This document shows, piece after piece, positions 1 to 12,300 of a stretch of 64,000 nt of DNA; position 1 is the first letter of the stretch; the number at the start of each line of letters is the position of its first letter. The translations under genes and the position numbers were made by a program. The notes beneath the pieces are model-generated. The model ran no database searches, was not told the DNA's origin, and saw nothing but the letters and a program-made list of their open reading frames with translations. Source of the DNA: Mastigias papua. Taxonomy: Eukaryota > Cnidaria > Scyphozoa > Rhizostomeae > Mastigiidae. Where the stretch lies: assembly GCA_964019165.1 (NCBI GenBank), contig OZ025283.1:5546001-5610000 (forward strand), written 5' to 3'.

Positions 1-339
1 CTTTTTATAAGTTAAGTACACGTCTTTTTATAGGGAAATCTTTTTCGCTTGGTAATGAAACTTTCTTAGCTTTTTGAGCGGTAAGTAGTGATGTCTTGTG
101 AACCACTTTCTTATGAAAAAAGCGTGTAATTGCATTCTATCACAATGTCAAAGACAGAAATGGATGACATAAATCAACAATCAGACGTAGAAAAGCTCCC
201 TTTTAGGAGATTGCTCATGGTTCAAAGATATCAGTATACTGAATCAATTTTATGCATTTTGGTTGTCCATCCCTTCATTAAAATAGCTGAGTTCCGATGA
301 AGCTACACGTTTTTTATAAGAAACCTGTTTATAAGAAAC

Positions 340-680
340 CTGGTAATAAACAGCCTAAAATTTGAGAAACTTTTAGAACTGCAAGGAAAGAGTTAAGAAA
401 TTTTAAAAGTTCTATGCCATCTTTCACAGTATTGGAAACACATTTTCCTCTAAGGATCTAAAAGTGTCTACTACAGTATGTTTATGTGCTTATAAGCCAA
501 TAAAAAACTTATGGACACTACTAAAGACAATGTTTTTTACGTTTTGTTTTCGTTTTCACGACAATTTTTTTAGTAAGTTAGGAAACTTTTACCAAACTTT
601 TGAAGCGAAAATATGGCCAGAAACTAAGAAACTTTTACTTCTAGGCCTTGAGCCAGGTTGATTATAAAAACCTGTATTAG
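340..680 (+). repeat. Interspersed repeat family B, copy 1
   Basis: From TTTTAGAACTGCAAGGAAAG through CATCTTTCACAGTATTGG to CTAGGCCTTGAGCCAGG. A co-linear copy lies at 12590-13050. It directly precedes a family A copy, and both share TTATAAAAACC-type ends, so A and B may be parts of one element. Confidence 0.7.
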
Positions 681-744
681 GGAAAAGTCAATAAGGTGTT
701 TTTGTCTAACTATATGTCTAAATACATGATTCTTTTTGTAGGAA

Positions 745-1000
745 AGTGTTTTATAAGAAAGCAGTACTCGACTGCCCAAAAATTTGTAAAGTTCATTACT
801 AAATCTCTAAGACCTAGGTAAGTTGATAACTTAGCAAACACTTCAAAGTTCATGTGTAACGCAAGCTCATGATCTCTTTTGTTTAATTTACATAGATTTC
901 ACATGAAAACCTATGTATTTCAGTGGTTGTGTTTGTGTAGTGTCAATCTCTCTGTAGCACTGTACTGTCTTAAGAAAGATTGAGTGCAAATCATGAAAAA
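745..1000 (+). repeat. Interspersed repeat family A, copy
   Basis: Sequence from TTTTATAAGAAAGCAGTACT through GTTGATAACTTAGCAAACAC to GTCTTAAGAAAG has a co-linear relative at 6275-6560. Reverse-strand pieces occur at 1-120, 15560-15850 and 38270-38350. The ends resemble TTATAAGAAA. No coding content. Confidence 0.7.
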
Positions 1001-3994
1001 CTTTTGGGGGCAAAAGACTTTCTTCTACAATAAAAACATGTATCCTATTCCGGGGTTCAAATTGCCTGGAAAAATCAGGAAAAGTCAGGAAAAGTCAGCA
1101 GAGTCAGGAAATTTTATTGAAACTTGAAGAACGTCGGGAAAACTCTGGAGTTTTTTTCATCCATGCAGATGAATTCTTTAGTGCCCAATAGGCAACTATT
1201 GACGATTACAGAAAGTTTTTGGTTTTTTCAAGTTTTTGATGTGTTTTGTTCCTGTTTGATAAAGTAGCTGACCCGAGAGCCTCCTTTCTTTACCCAAATC
1301 GAAAGAGGTGTTCAATTACTTAGTTTTAACAGATAGGTAAGTCGCATCATTTGTAATGCCGGTTGATCAAGAAACGTATTATAGTATGTATTATAATGTA
1401 TTTCTACGTATTATATTTATATATATTATGTATATATATATTATGTATATTTATATTACGTATATATGTTATGTACATATATTATGTATTATATTTATTC
1501 ATTTATTTATATCTATCTACTCATAAGAGGTAGTAGTCACCACAATTCTCGCTTCCTTATTCCTCATTTCTGTTAGCGGCTTTATTGTGTTTTCAATGCA
1601 TTTCCAGTAGACTACGATCTCAATTCATTTGAGGTTAGAATTTATTGCTGAAGGTTCTTATCCCGGAACTGCTTGTTGTGCGATGTTGATACTAATGCTA
1701 TCATCGCAACAACTGTGGAGAATGGAAAATTCTTCCATTTTACGGTTCTATGCAGTTAGTAAGTAGCTACACCCAGTCGAGCCTTTCGTGCGTGCACCCC
1801 ACCCTATCCTCTGGGTACCTTAGCTGTAAAGCTCCCAAGTGCAACTCCTCTGCACTAGGCCATTGGCATGCACACAGCTAGGCCATTGGCATGCACACAG
1901 CTAGGCCATTGGCATGCACAAGTGCGATTGTAGCTGTTTGTGAGTCGTGTGTCGTAGTGCATTTCCGTAAGTGCGTGCGTTGTGCGTACACGCATTCGTT
2001 AGTCAGCCTGGGTATGATATACATTTGTCGTTATCCTTAGGTCTATTTCTCTAAGGGAACCCTTGTCAACGTTGCAGAGAGTATCTTCCACTTTGTCCAG
2101 GATTTGTGCGTGCGTGTGCACGTGCATGCATGCGTGCGTGTGTACATGTTTGTGTTACAGTCTTTGTATGTGTTTCTGCGAAGCAAGTGGACTCTTGTGC
2201 GAAGAACAGTTGCGAATGGTTAGCATTTGAAAGAGAGAACCAATGTACTTTATGTCACTTTTAGGGATTCATATCATGTACGTTGTAATAGAACATTAGA
2301 ATTGTTAAATTTAATTATTGTTTAATATTTGAAACGCCTTAATATCGAAAGGAATGGCTTAGTTATTTTTATCTTAATAGTTTTGTATTTGTTTTGCGGT
2401 TTTTTAATAGGTCTGTCAAGCTATTCGTCTATCTATAGATCGTTATCCTTAGGTCTATTTCTCTAAAGGAACCCTTGTCAACGTTACAGAAGGTATCTTC
2501 CACTTTGTCCAGGATTTCAATGAATCTTTTTATGTTTGTTCTATGGTGTATGCAGATCAGTACATGCTTAGCATAACTATCAGTTGTTAATTACTTGGTC
2601 TTGAAATCAGATAACCAGCCACTAACTGACCACTGTAGGAAGATGGTTGCCCAGCAGATACATAAGGTAAACCTTGTATCAATTGACATTTAAGCTGACT
2701 TTGCCTCAAACACATTTTCATCCTATCTCACCTCTACGTCTCATGTTGCGTTAGAATGGTGCCGAACTTATCATCATCGAACATGCACTATTTAGTTGTT
2801 TTGACACTGGATCAGCCTTAGGTCCGTTTCTTTCATCTGTAGTATAGGAGAAAGCCTAGCAAGTGAGTTATGGCTCTCTTTCCATCGACAGTCCTTGTTC
2901 GTGTTGGACATGCGCCCAAAAGGAGTATTGTTCTAAGGGCGAGAAATTTCTTGTTTCATTACATTTACAAGCTGGTGGCTCCACGTTCTCTCAGTTTTAT
3001 CTTTACGTTAATTGTCCCATCACCAAACGAAGAGTGTTTTGCGTTTCCTTCAGTTTCAACTCTTTGCCTGTTTATTCTATGGGTAGTCTGTGATGGAATA
3101 TAAACTCCGACTTGCGATTGTGAGTGTGGGCAAAGTTTCTAAGCATTCCTTTGTCTTATGAGTCATGGGGCATCAATCAAACTCTCCCCCTTATTAAATA
3201 TGTTGTAGTAAGAGAGGCTATGAAGCTGTACGTTTTCATTCACAATGCAGCTGGCAAGAAATATGGTTAAACATTTCATCAGTTGCTTCAATTTTAAGAG
3301 TACGTTAACTAGTTTTGGTTGACAGATTTTCGTTGATACTCTCTCAACTTTTGCACCTTGTTGTTAAACGATATCTACCTTTGTGTTTCCAGCGGATTTC
3401 AGCGCTTGACATCATTACTCCTTCTGTTTTCAATCCTTTACTTGTGGCATGCTTTTTTCACGAAGTTTGTTAACATTTCCTCACTCTAACTACTCTTGCT
3501 TGGTTTGCGCTTGCTCCCGTTCCTAAGTTTTAGTTTTGGCGGAGAGGTTTGGGCTTAGCGAATTCAATTCAATTCAATGTACAGTAGAGCCTACATGTTT
3601 TTTTGAATAAAAATCTCTGCTCATAGCCTTAGTTTATAAAGGTCCTTATTTTGTAGCCGCCTTTCACTGCATTGTAGTACTAAACATTCCCTTCCTTCTT
3701 CCCTGATTGCAGCTGCACGCTTTGTGTCCTGACAATAGTACAGAAGCAAGAGATATTTGGAATGTCTCTACAAAGTCTTGCTATAAAGCAAGTACTACAG
3801 TAAATAAATTATGCCCAGTCCATGCAAACTTTAATATTCGAAATTTATAAGTAGTAAAAACCCCTTACGTTTTTATGGCTTTCTTCTTGTAGAGCCCGTC
3901 TAGTGCAGTTTCTTTTACAGAAATTCGCTGGAAGCACGTGAATCACGCTTGAGAAAGCACCCAGTCAAGGAAATTAATGTATCCCTCATAGTTA

Positions 3995-4085
3995 CATGGG
4001 TATTTCGAGTAAAGGGACTGGCCACCCTACCTCAATATGCCGACGGCTGAGAACCAGTGTTCCCTCTGATAGGCACTCTCCTCCT
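3995..4085 (+). repeat. Partial SINE copy (3' part only)
   Basis: AAGGGACTGGCCACCCTACC, then CGACGGCTGAG and TAGGCACTCTCC match the 3' half of the copy at 35864. The tRNA-like head is missing. Confidence 0.65.
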
Positions 4086-6274
4086 CCACACGCATGTGAC
4101 CAATATGCTACTTTGTTGTAGTGACGTTAGTGATCGTTGTGCCATAGAGTTGCGTCAAATTTCCATGTATCATCATTATGCGCCAAATGTTGCACCAAAA
4201 CACCTCAGACTTTACGCTCTGCGCCGAAGATCTATGGGACTAACTACCTTTACATGAATATTTAGAATCAACCCTTTGGTACAAATTCTGTGATCCTTCG
4301 ATTGAATTTTCATCGAATTAGCTAGTTGAACATTTTTTCGCTTTGCAAAGATGTAAAATATCAAAATTCAGATCTACTGAGAGACTTTTTCATTTACTTT
4401 TGGATGTTTTGAATGCCTCCCAATATTTTAGTGTTCTATGCATGTAGGTAAATGGTAAATGGTCTATGGGAGGGGTTCTTATTCTTTTTGCTGTTGTGTA
4501 GCACTTATGGACTTATTCTGTACCTGCGTACTACCCAACTTTGACGATTAGTTTTTGACCATAAAAAACTATACTAAAAGGTCAACAGACTCAATAACAC
4601 ATAAAATATGATGAAAGTAAGCGAATCCGCAATTAAAAAAGGTTTTAATTCTGTCAATAGTAATTTAATTCACCACAGATTCGTTGAATAATTCGTTTGG
4701 GTGATAAGCTAATCACATCACTGTTCCTATTCAGTTTGAACAGAATGTGTGTGTATATATTACGATCAACACGATATGTACATAAGTATATGTATTACAG
4801 TTGAGAACCAAAAGAAAATAAACTTGAGCCATGAGTCACATTGCCACATTTCTTTGTGTTGGAATTTCTGTGAAAATAAATACTTTTTTGAATTTTCGGA
4901 AAGCATTTCGCTTACCACTTGTAAAGCCTCTGCTCGAACAACAAGTTGGGAACCCCTGTTTTATGACGATAGTCATTCTCGAAAACTCTTATGGAAGTTT
5001 ATTCGCGGCAAGCAAGTGCAGATGCATGGTGGGCCGGGGGACCGGTTTTAGAAATGGGTGTGGCTATGAACAATTCCCCTCCCCACAATATTTTTTCCGA
5101 AATGGCCCCACCCAAAACCAAACCCGGGATCCACCTATGTTTACAAGCTCACTTAGCGCAGATATTCTTCAGGCTCTTGTTCTAGCCAATTTTTCAGTAG
5201 ATTGTAGGAGTTTTGGAGTTAGACTTGTCAAATTGTGTTACTTCTTCTGACATTGATCTTGGAACCGTCACTACACCTGTTTTATGAAGAAGCCCTAGTT
5301 CTTTCTTGAACGTAGGTGTTTGCTTAACAGTTGGCAAGTATTTGGAATCAGTTCTCATTTGGCTGCAGTACAAACGACAGTTTTGTTTTGTGATCTTTTG
5401 AATATTTTCATGAGCGCTTTCAGCACCGTCTTACCCAAAGGCGTACTTTGTGCTGATAATTTCCACTGTACAATACGCTATCAGCAAACTTATTTACATA
5501 ATTATTTAATTTAGTTATCCAATTTAATAATTCAGTTCGTGGTCAGTTTAAGGCGAAGAATTATCCACAAATTGAATTGATAATGGTTTGTTTTAAGAGC
5601 GATAAGTTTTCCATTTCGCCCAAAATTCACTGTCTGAATTAGGCCTTACAGAAGTGGTCCTTGATGGGGAACAGTTAAAAAAGACTTAGAAGATTGCTAT
5701 TCTTTCCTACACTTGTGAAGCAGAGAGGCCTATCACGTTGAATGGCTGCACTTTTATTACGTTCTTAGAACTATTGCTATATGCCTATTTTAGCTAGATG
5801 ATATAATGCTGTGAAAGCTGGGGTAACATTTTCTTGTTTGAAAGAAGAGAAGTAAACTTATGGGAATAGAGTGGCCCATACTATTATATATATATATATG
5901 TTAAACGTTTTGAATCTGTTTTGCAAAGAAGTTAGGGGTTATTCCATGGGTTATTCACATTGCATGTGCGTGGAAAGGGGAGGGAGGCTTGGGCGAAAAA
6001 CATTGCATGTTTGGACACAGATTATATGCACGCAATGTTAAAGTTTATACTCTCACGAAATCTAAGTCTCCTTACCTAATATAGACAATTTGGTGATTTT
6101 GAAAACATTTAGAAACAGGTTTATAGTCATTGAGCACATTGGAAACTAATGGGGGGGGGGGGTATCAAATGTAAATGCAAATACCCATGGGCAAGGGGAA
6201 GGGGAACAAAAAATTTGGAAATTTTTGCGTACCTATTATATGAATGAATCCTTAGGATATACACGTTTTATGTA

Positions 6275-6560
6275 ATAAACTTGTTTATAACAAAGCAGCA
6301 CTCCGCTACTCAAAAGTTAGGTAAATTGCGTAGTGGAGTTCTGGGGCCTAGGAAAGTTGATCAGTCGATACACACCTGAAATTCCAATTTTCATGCAAGC
6401 TCGTCATCTCTTTTATTTATTTAATTTGCATGAAGTTCATATGAAAATCTGTGGATTTCAATGTCATGTCTGTGTAGTGTATGTCTACCTGTGTGACACT
6501 GCAGTCCATACTCGAATATCCTGGCCAGAAAAGTCTTAAGAAAGTTTCAGTACTGGATGA
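6275..6560 (+). repeat. Interspersed repeat family A, copy
   Basis: TTTATAACAAAGCAGCACTC, GGAAAGTTGATCAGTCGATA and GTCTTAAGAAAGTTTCAG follow the copy at 745-1000 in order, at roughly 70-80 percent identity by eye. Confidence 0.7.
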
Positions 6561-8541
6561 AAAGACGTTTTATATCCTTAGCCCCAAATTCACTGGATAT
6601 TTAGCCAACTCAAAGATTCTACATGGACTAACTCATTGGAGTAATTTTATGAGATTTCACTTAAAACATGAATTCAAATTCTTCTACGGAAGTTACTCAA
6701 GTTTAGAGTTACAAGTGAAATAGAATCTTAGGGAGGAGCTCTCAGAGTAGGGACTCTAACGAGATGAACCGTTGAGATTAGCTCGAAAAGAGTTTGAATT
6801 TATGGTAGACTGTGATAAAGTCTCTATTGTTGCACTTTCTCTTCGTTTGGCATGGGTATTGGAAGGTATGAAGGATTAAGCACTGGTGTTTGAATCCCAT
6901 CTTTTGTTTAGCTTCACAGTATGGTATACTCAACCTGTTCTGGTATGCTGAATCTGGCTGAAATGTATCCTCTTTCAGGGCAAGAATTGCCATTGAGACT
7001 GTCCGAAGAACCAATTCTGGACACTGTGTGCAAGTGGAGTGACAACTAGCAACGGACAGCTGTAGTTATATTTTTATTGGATATCTATTGATATATCCTT
7101 CCAGGGGGTTGTGTCATTAACCTTATGTAGCAGTTCCACTCAGTAAGGCCCTCAGGATTTGTAGGATTTGTTCGGATGATGATAAGGTTTCAAAAGCGGT
7201 GGAAAGAATTAAAAGATAACGAGTTTTACGTTACGAAACAGGTCGACAGGATAAACGTATTGACTAGAAACGTTCTGTTAGGTCACGAAGGGGCAGTATG
7301 AGGTCAAAGGGGGGCATTGGGAGATTGAAAGACTGTCTTTGTGTAATCTGTGGCTTATTGTGGGGTTGATTTGAGGAATGCGAAGGCAGGAGCTATGAGA
7401 CACAAAATCCCATGAAACCTATTGATGACTTGAAGACGCAGTACCCGTTCACAGACCCTTGCAAGGCTGCTATCGATTGCAAGATGACGTCACATCAAGC
7501 TCAAAGTATTTGCTAGACGCATACACGAGTCTTTACTTGACCAGCATTGGATAAACTTAGCTTTGTGGCCTTCTGGATCCGTTAGTGTTCATGTAATGGA
7601 CCTTGGTTGAGACACTCCTAGCCATTTTTTGTTTTGCTGCATGGCATATTCAGCGAATATATAGCGTGAGAATGTCTATGGATATCAACTTAAGAACAAT
7701 GAAATCTCAGCTTATCACTTGCTCCTACCATTGCCTCAAAGCATGTGTTCAAGTTGTATCAGCATGTTCCTTTAGATTTTTTAATTCAATGTTCTTGATC
7801 TTTTTCTAATTATATTGTTTGGACGCACAAAGAAGGCCATTTTTAGTAGCAAAGGAGATTGTGGAGCTCCTCATAAGATGAAAGATATATTATGAAGTTT
7901 GATACCTTTTTGTATCACATTCTTTTGACAATAAGTCTTTCCTATCTCAGCTGTGCAAAATCTTTCTAAATCTGAGTATCATATATTCTCATAATGGTTT
8001 TGCTATATCTGCTGCTCTTATATGCCAATCGGTTGTCCTTTTTGTTCATTCTCTCATTCATTTAGCTAGCCTCGTGTCGTTTCTTGTTTATCACTAATGG
8101 TTTATTATATCTCACTTCTAAGCTTCATGGAACTTTCATCAGCATTGTGGTTCGTAAAATATTTGGAAACTAGGTTTCTTTAAAGCCCATTGAAGTCTTT
8201 TCTCCACCATTGAAGCTTGTACAGCAACAATGAATTCCAACTCTAGAAAGACTGTACCAAATTTAGAGGGGTTTATATTTTTGTGTTGTACTTTGGAAAA
8301 GTTTTTCTTGGCAGTGTAGTGTAGCTCTGAATCGTATGAATCGTTTAAGACCCAATGTAAAAACTACTTCAGCAGATATTGACATTGATAGGCTTTTCCA
8401 GCATTCACTTTGATTGTAGAGTGCTTTTTCGATCATGAATTGATTGTCATGTTATTTAATCAAATGGTTATTTTTCTTCATCATTAAATCTCTAATATCA
8501 TCAAAAGCATTTTACTTAAGTAAAAGGTAAAGGTTAGTCAC

Positions 8542-8934
8542 ATACTCTCCAGTCCGGAATAGACGTCCCCCCCCCGACTATTTATTTTTTCGAAAAATGC
8601 ACACCAGGACATTCTTATTGCAACCCCCCCGCTTATTAATTTTGAGCCAAGAGGACATTTTCCCAACCAGACCAAGAATTGTCCGGAGAAAGTAACTCGT
8701 TGTGAATGTTTGTTGTGCTGAAAAAATGCTATCGTGAAATGCGTAATTGCTGCAAGGAGCACTGAAAACTCAGCCGACAGTTGTGCCAATGATGTAGACA
8801 TTCACCTTGGAGCTTTTCCACCCCCCCCCCGCTTATTGCAACCCCCCCCCCGCTTATTTACTTTGAGACTTTTTTCCAACCCCCCCCCCCCCCGCTTATT
8901 GCCACCCCCCCTTCTATTCCGGACTGGAGAGTAT
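8542..8934. mobile_element. TA-flanked MITE with C/G-rich interior, copy 1
   Basis: The terminal inverted repeats are ATACTCTCCAGTCCGGAATA at 8542 and its complement ending at 8934; both ends can be read as TA followed by CTCTCC. The interior has several runs of 7-13 C with CGCTTATT between them. No coding capacity. Intergenic, just upstream of a SINE copy. Confidence 0.85.
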
Positions 8935-8935
8935 A

Positions 8936-9179
8936 CGATTCCGTACGTTGGAGAGTGCCTGTTAGAGAGGGCACTTATCCTGAGCTGCCGCCATTAGTGA
9001 GGTAGGCTGGCCAGTTTCTTTCCTCTCCGCCTTTAATTTCCCCAGTGTCGCCACCAGGTATCTATTTGTTGCTGGGTGGACAATGAGGAAGCGTCCCAAC
9101 TATGATCCTAGGGTTCGTCTCGAACCATCGATGTTTTGCTCAGCAGCCAAGCGCTCTAACCGCTTTGCCACTCGCCCAT
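8936..9179 (-). repeat. tRNA-derived SINE, copy 1
   Basis: On the minus strand it starts with GAGTGGCAAAGCGGTTAG (A-box-like) and ATGGTTCGAGAC (B-box-like), a tRNA-type promoter. The body continues to ACGTACGGAATC. It matches the copy at 35864. Not a functional tRNA: the cloverleaf does not close. Confidence 0.75.
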
Positions 9180-9227
9180 TTTACTAGTATGTACAATTAA
9201 ATTATGCTGAATTTTTTCCCGTTTCAG

Positions 9228-9386
9228 CTGGAAAATACCTTTTTGAAGGAGATATCAAACGGGAATATGACAAGGAACATACGAGCGGTGGACATGATGC
9301 AGCTGTCTCTTGCTCATCTCATCGCATAAGGTGTGATCGTCTGTGGGATGGTGCGGTTATCCCCTACGTCATATCGAGGGGATTGC
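9228..9386 (+). CDS. Astacin exon a: propeptide switch and start of catalytic domain
   Basis: The exon follows a ttttttcccgtttcag acceptor and ends at gc|gtaagt. It reads GKYLFEGDIKRE, then CDRLWDGAVIPYVIS. FEGD matches the FxGD aspartate-switch motif of astacin propeptides, in which the Asp holds the zinc of the zymogen. W-D-G-x-x-I-P-Y is the family's first catalytic-domain strand. It needs an upstream exon that ends with one leftover base. Confidence 0.88.
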
Positions 9387-12300
9387 GTAAGTCATGTCTA
9401 TTAACAGTTTTCTTTAACAGTGACCGCTTTGGAGAGAGAGTATCATTTATTTATTTTGCTTTCGGTTTCTTCATCGACTAATCTATTTCATTTCAATCCT
9501 TTTACTGATTTGAATTATTCTCTTTTCGATGAAAACCACCTGAAAGTAGTCCCAATGCCAGAAGGCAGAAGAATCTTGGAAACCTTTGGCAATATAGCAA
9601 GATTATTACAAATGTTTTAAATCATTAAAGCCCTTCTCTCATTACTAATAGCAATTAGGATTTTTTAATCACACATTTAAGCTCATTTCTCACTATGTCT
9701 CATCATTCACATCATTTTCAATTTATGCTTCCACCATTAGCCAGGTGGAATCTGAGAATGAGAGACAGAAATGAGAGTTATATAGATATCTGGCCATTCT
9801 TCCTATTAAAGGTTTTGTTATTTCTTACAACATGTGCTTATGTGTTAGGAGGCAAGAAATCGTTTGATTTTGAGCATGCATACTTTTTTGAACTTGTAAT
9901 TTTTCACTGGGCCTTATTGTTCTGCATTTTTATATGTTTGAGTCAAGGATTATTCTTAAATTGTTCTTGAACGACAAAAGATGTCATTTTGCCTGAAAAT
10001 TGAAAGGGAAATTTCAAATCTTTTTTGATGTGTTACTTCATCATGAAGCAAAACAATAACAGAACAAACAAAATAGAGCTAAACTGAACAGAACAGAATA
10101 GAACAGAATAGTACAATAAACTTGGTATCTACAATAGAAAACAGAGTATAAAAGAACTATTTCTATGTCATAAATTCCCATGAAGTCCTCAGCATCATCT
10201 TGGTATGTGACTCTGTATTTCGTAAGAGTTTTATTGAAGTGTACAATTTTTGGTATCGACCACCTATTCAAGTATACGTACCCAACTCATAATTGTTTTG
10301 TTTTTATGAAATAGCACAAATGCACAAAAGTTCTTAAGCCTTAATGAAGCTTGGACCTTGAATTATTCTTAAATCATTCTAAAATTTCAGCGATTTTGAG
10401 CCTCAATATTCTTATAGGCTATATTCTTATATAAACAGTGTGTACTTACCGTCTAAGACATCGAATAATTTACGATAAATTTTATATATTATGAACTGTA
10501 AAGATGTAATAAGAGTTCTAGGTTTCCATTTTCAATAAATATTTGAACAATATAGCGTCTTATAGTTTTTCTTGTGAGTATATTTCTGGTTTGTTTTGCA
10601 TCATGTAAGTACACTGTTACTTTATAAGTTGATATTTGTGAGCTCATCGTATACATGTTTTACTTATGTTGTAACAAAACAAATTGTTTCTTTATTATAT
10701 CATTTGCACTCTCCACTCGATGGGATATATTATGTAAAGAAGTCTTCCTTTCAATTTTGAAATATTTGCTGGGTAATAGCTGTACGTTTTCGCCTTACGA
10801 CCTTTCAGAGTAAGTTGAAAATACTCCAGAGTTTCAGCACCAGGTAATCTCCTAATGCATCAGTAATCCTGGAAATGGAGACATTGATTCGCAGTGGGAT
10901 CTGATCTCTTCCATTCTCTTCACCATGCCGGATCAATATCTTAACCATAGGCGTCCGGTTTGTCTGGATATCAACTCGTTCTAAGACTTATATGGGCATT
11001 GTTTATCGTTTTTGCGTCAAGTTTTGCGGGGGAAATTAATTTGTTCCGTTACGAGTCAACCAAATCGCCCCAACTTTGTCCACATGATATTTTATGATGT
11101 CATTTTCATTCCTCCGCACAAGTACCAATTGTTATTACAATTAAGTTTAGAGATTTAATGCTTAAAGAGTAGTTCGTAGGAAACTCCAAGCTGAAAATGC
11201 CCCAAAGATTAGAGAATTTGTAGGAACTGTCCATGCTCAAATGAAGAAACTAACAAATTTTATGAATAAACTGTCAAATAGAATACAGCATAAAAGGAGA
11301 AAGATTTCTTTACATCTGTTCTAACAAACTAGTTCTATTTCACCAATGTCCTTCAAAGATAGAATTTATGTATTGATTTATTTTTTATTTGATACTGGCG
11401 ATGTATCCCAGACTGGGGCTGAAATGTCTAAATTTCAAAGATTGGTGTCGATTATAATTAGTGTAAAATGTCTGTCTAATTAATGCCGAACATTAAATAC
11501 CTCAGAATATTGAACGGCCTTCTTTGTCGTCGTGGTGGTTCTACGTTTTAAACATACTAGTTGCTGACCGAGCCTCATTTTGGTTAGAAAGTAAAGAACT
11601 CCAGCCTCAACTCGGACGTAAGGATCTATAGAACAGAATGTGTAGGCCACTTTTGGTTTCTGTAGTTCGCTAACGATCGTATACCTTCTACAGAACTTCG
11701 CCTCTAATTTTCAATTGCCCTACAACTGCCACTACTGTTGGTCAGTTTATAAAAAGCGACCCTGGATCTGAGTTTCCTTTAAAGCGGAATATCTGAAACA
11801 GAATGATAAGAGAAAGTACTTATGAAAAGAACCTGGGTGATGGAGTGTTTTTCTTAGTTTTGTTTCTCTATAAGACGGTAAAACTTATCGTGCCTATTAG
11901 AATTCAGGAGCTTTTGTGATAATGTCACACACTTAAAGGAAACAATTTCAGTACTTGCTGGAGATGCCAACAAGGAACAAATATAGAAATTGAGACAATA
12001 TATGGTTAGATGTTTCTCTTCTTATCAACGGGAGTATTTTCTCAATTTTCAACCAATCGGCGAGAAACAGAAAAGATATTTTTATGAAAAGAAAAGAGCT
12101 GACTTTTGCCTCAGAGTTTGTACTGTGTGCTTGAAGTATCAGAATTTAGTAATCTTTGTAGGGTTAATTCTACCTGGTGCAAGATGGCAGATATCAGAGA
12201 TGTAGGATGCATGTGGAAGGTGGAGGTGCATAAGATTTAAGGGCGGCACTTATACTATAAGCTACATTTTAAGAGCCACACCCATGCGTGCCTCATTTGG

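Larger units (their letters stand above)
1..9227. other. Intergenic or upstream intron sequence, no gene supported
   Basis: Apart from the repeats listed, this stretch holds a three-copy direct repeat of TTGGCATGCACACAGCTAGG at 1860-1920, a GT/GC-rich alternating tract around 1965-2150, two near-identical 70-base segments (2033-2100 and 2442-2513, GTTATCCTTAGGTCTATTTC), and a 10-G run at 6151. The missing 5' exons of the astacin gene may lie here or to the left, but I could not pick one out. Confidence 0.6.

Noticed and set aside
2520..2575. Signal-peptide-like ATG exon (MNLFMFVLW) with a phase-1 GT, as first exon of the astacin gene
   Set aside because: The phase fits, but the hydrophobic part would be only nine residues before the donor, and GTATGC is a weak site; not enough to call.
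9100..9180. Possible tRNA-Ser gene on the minus strand
   Set aside because: A and B boxes are present, but the acceptor stem does not pair and the sequence continues as a SINE body shared with 35864-36108.
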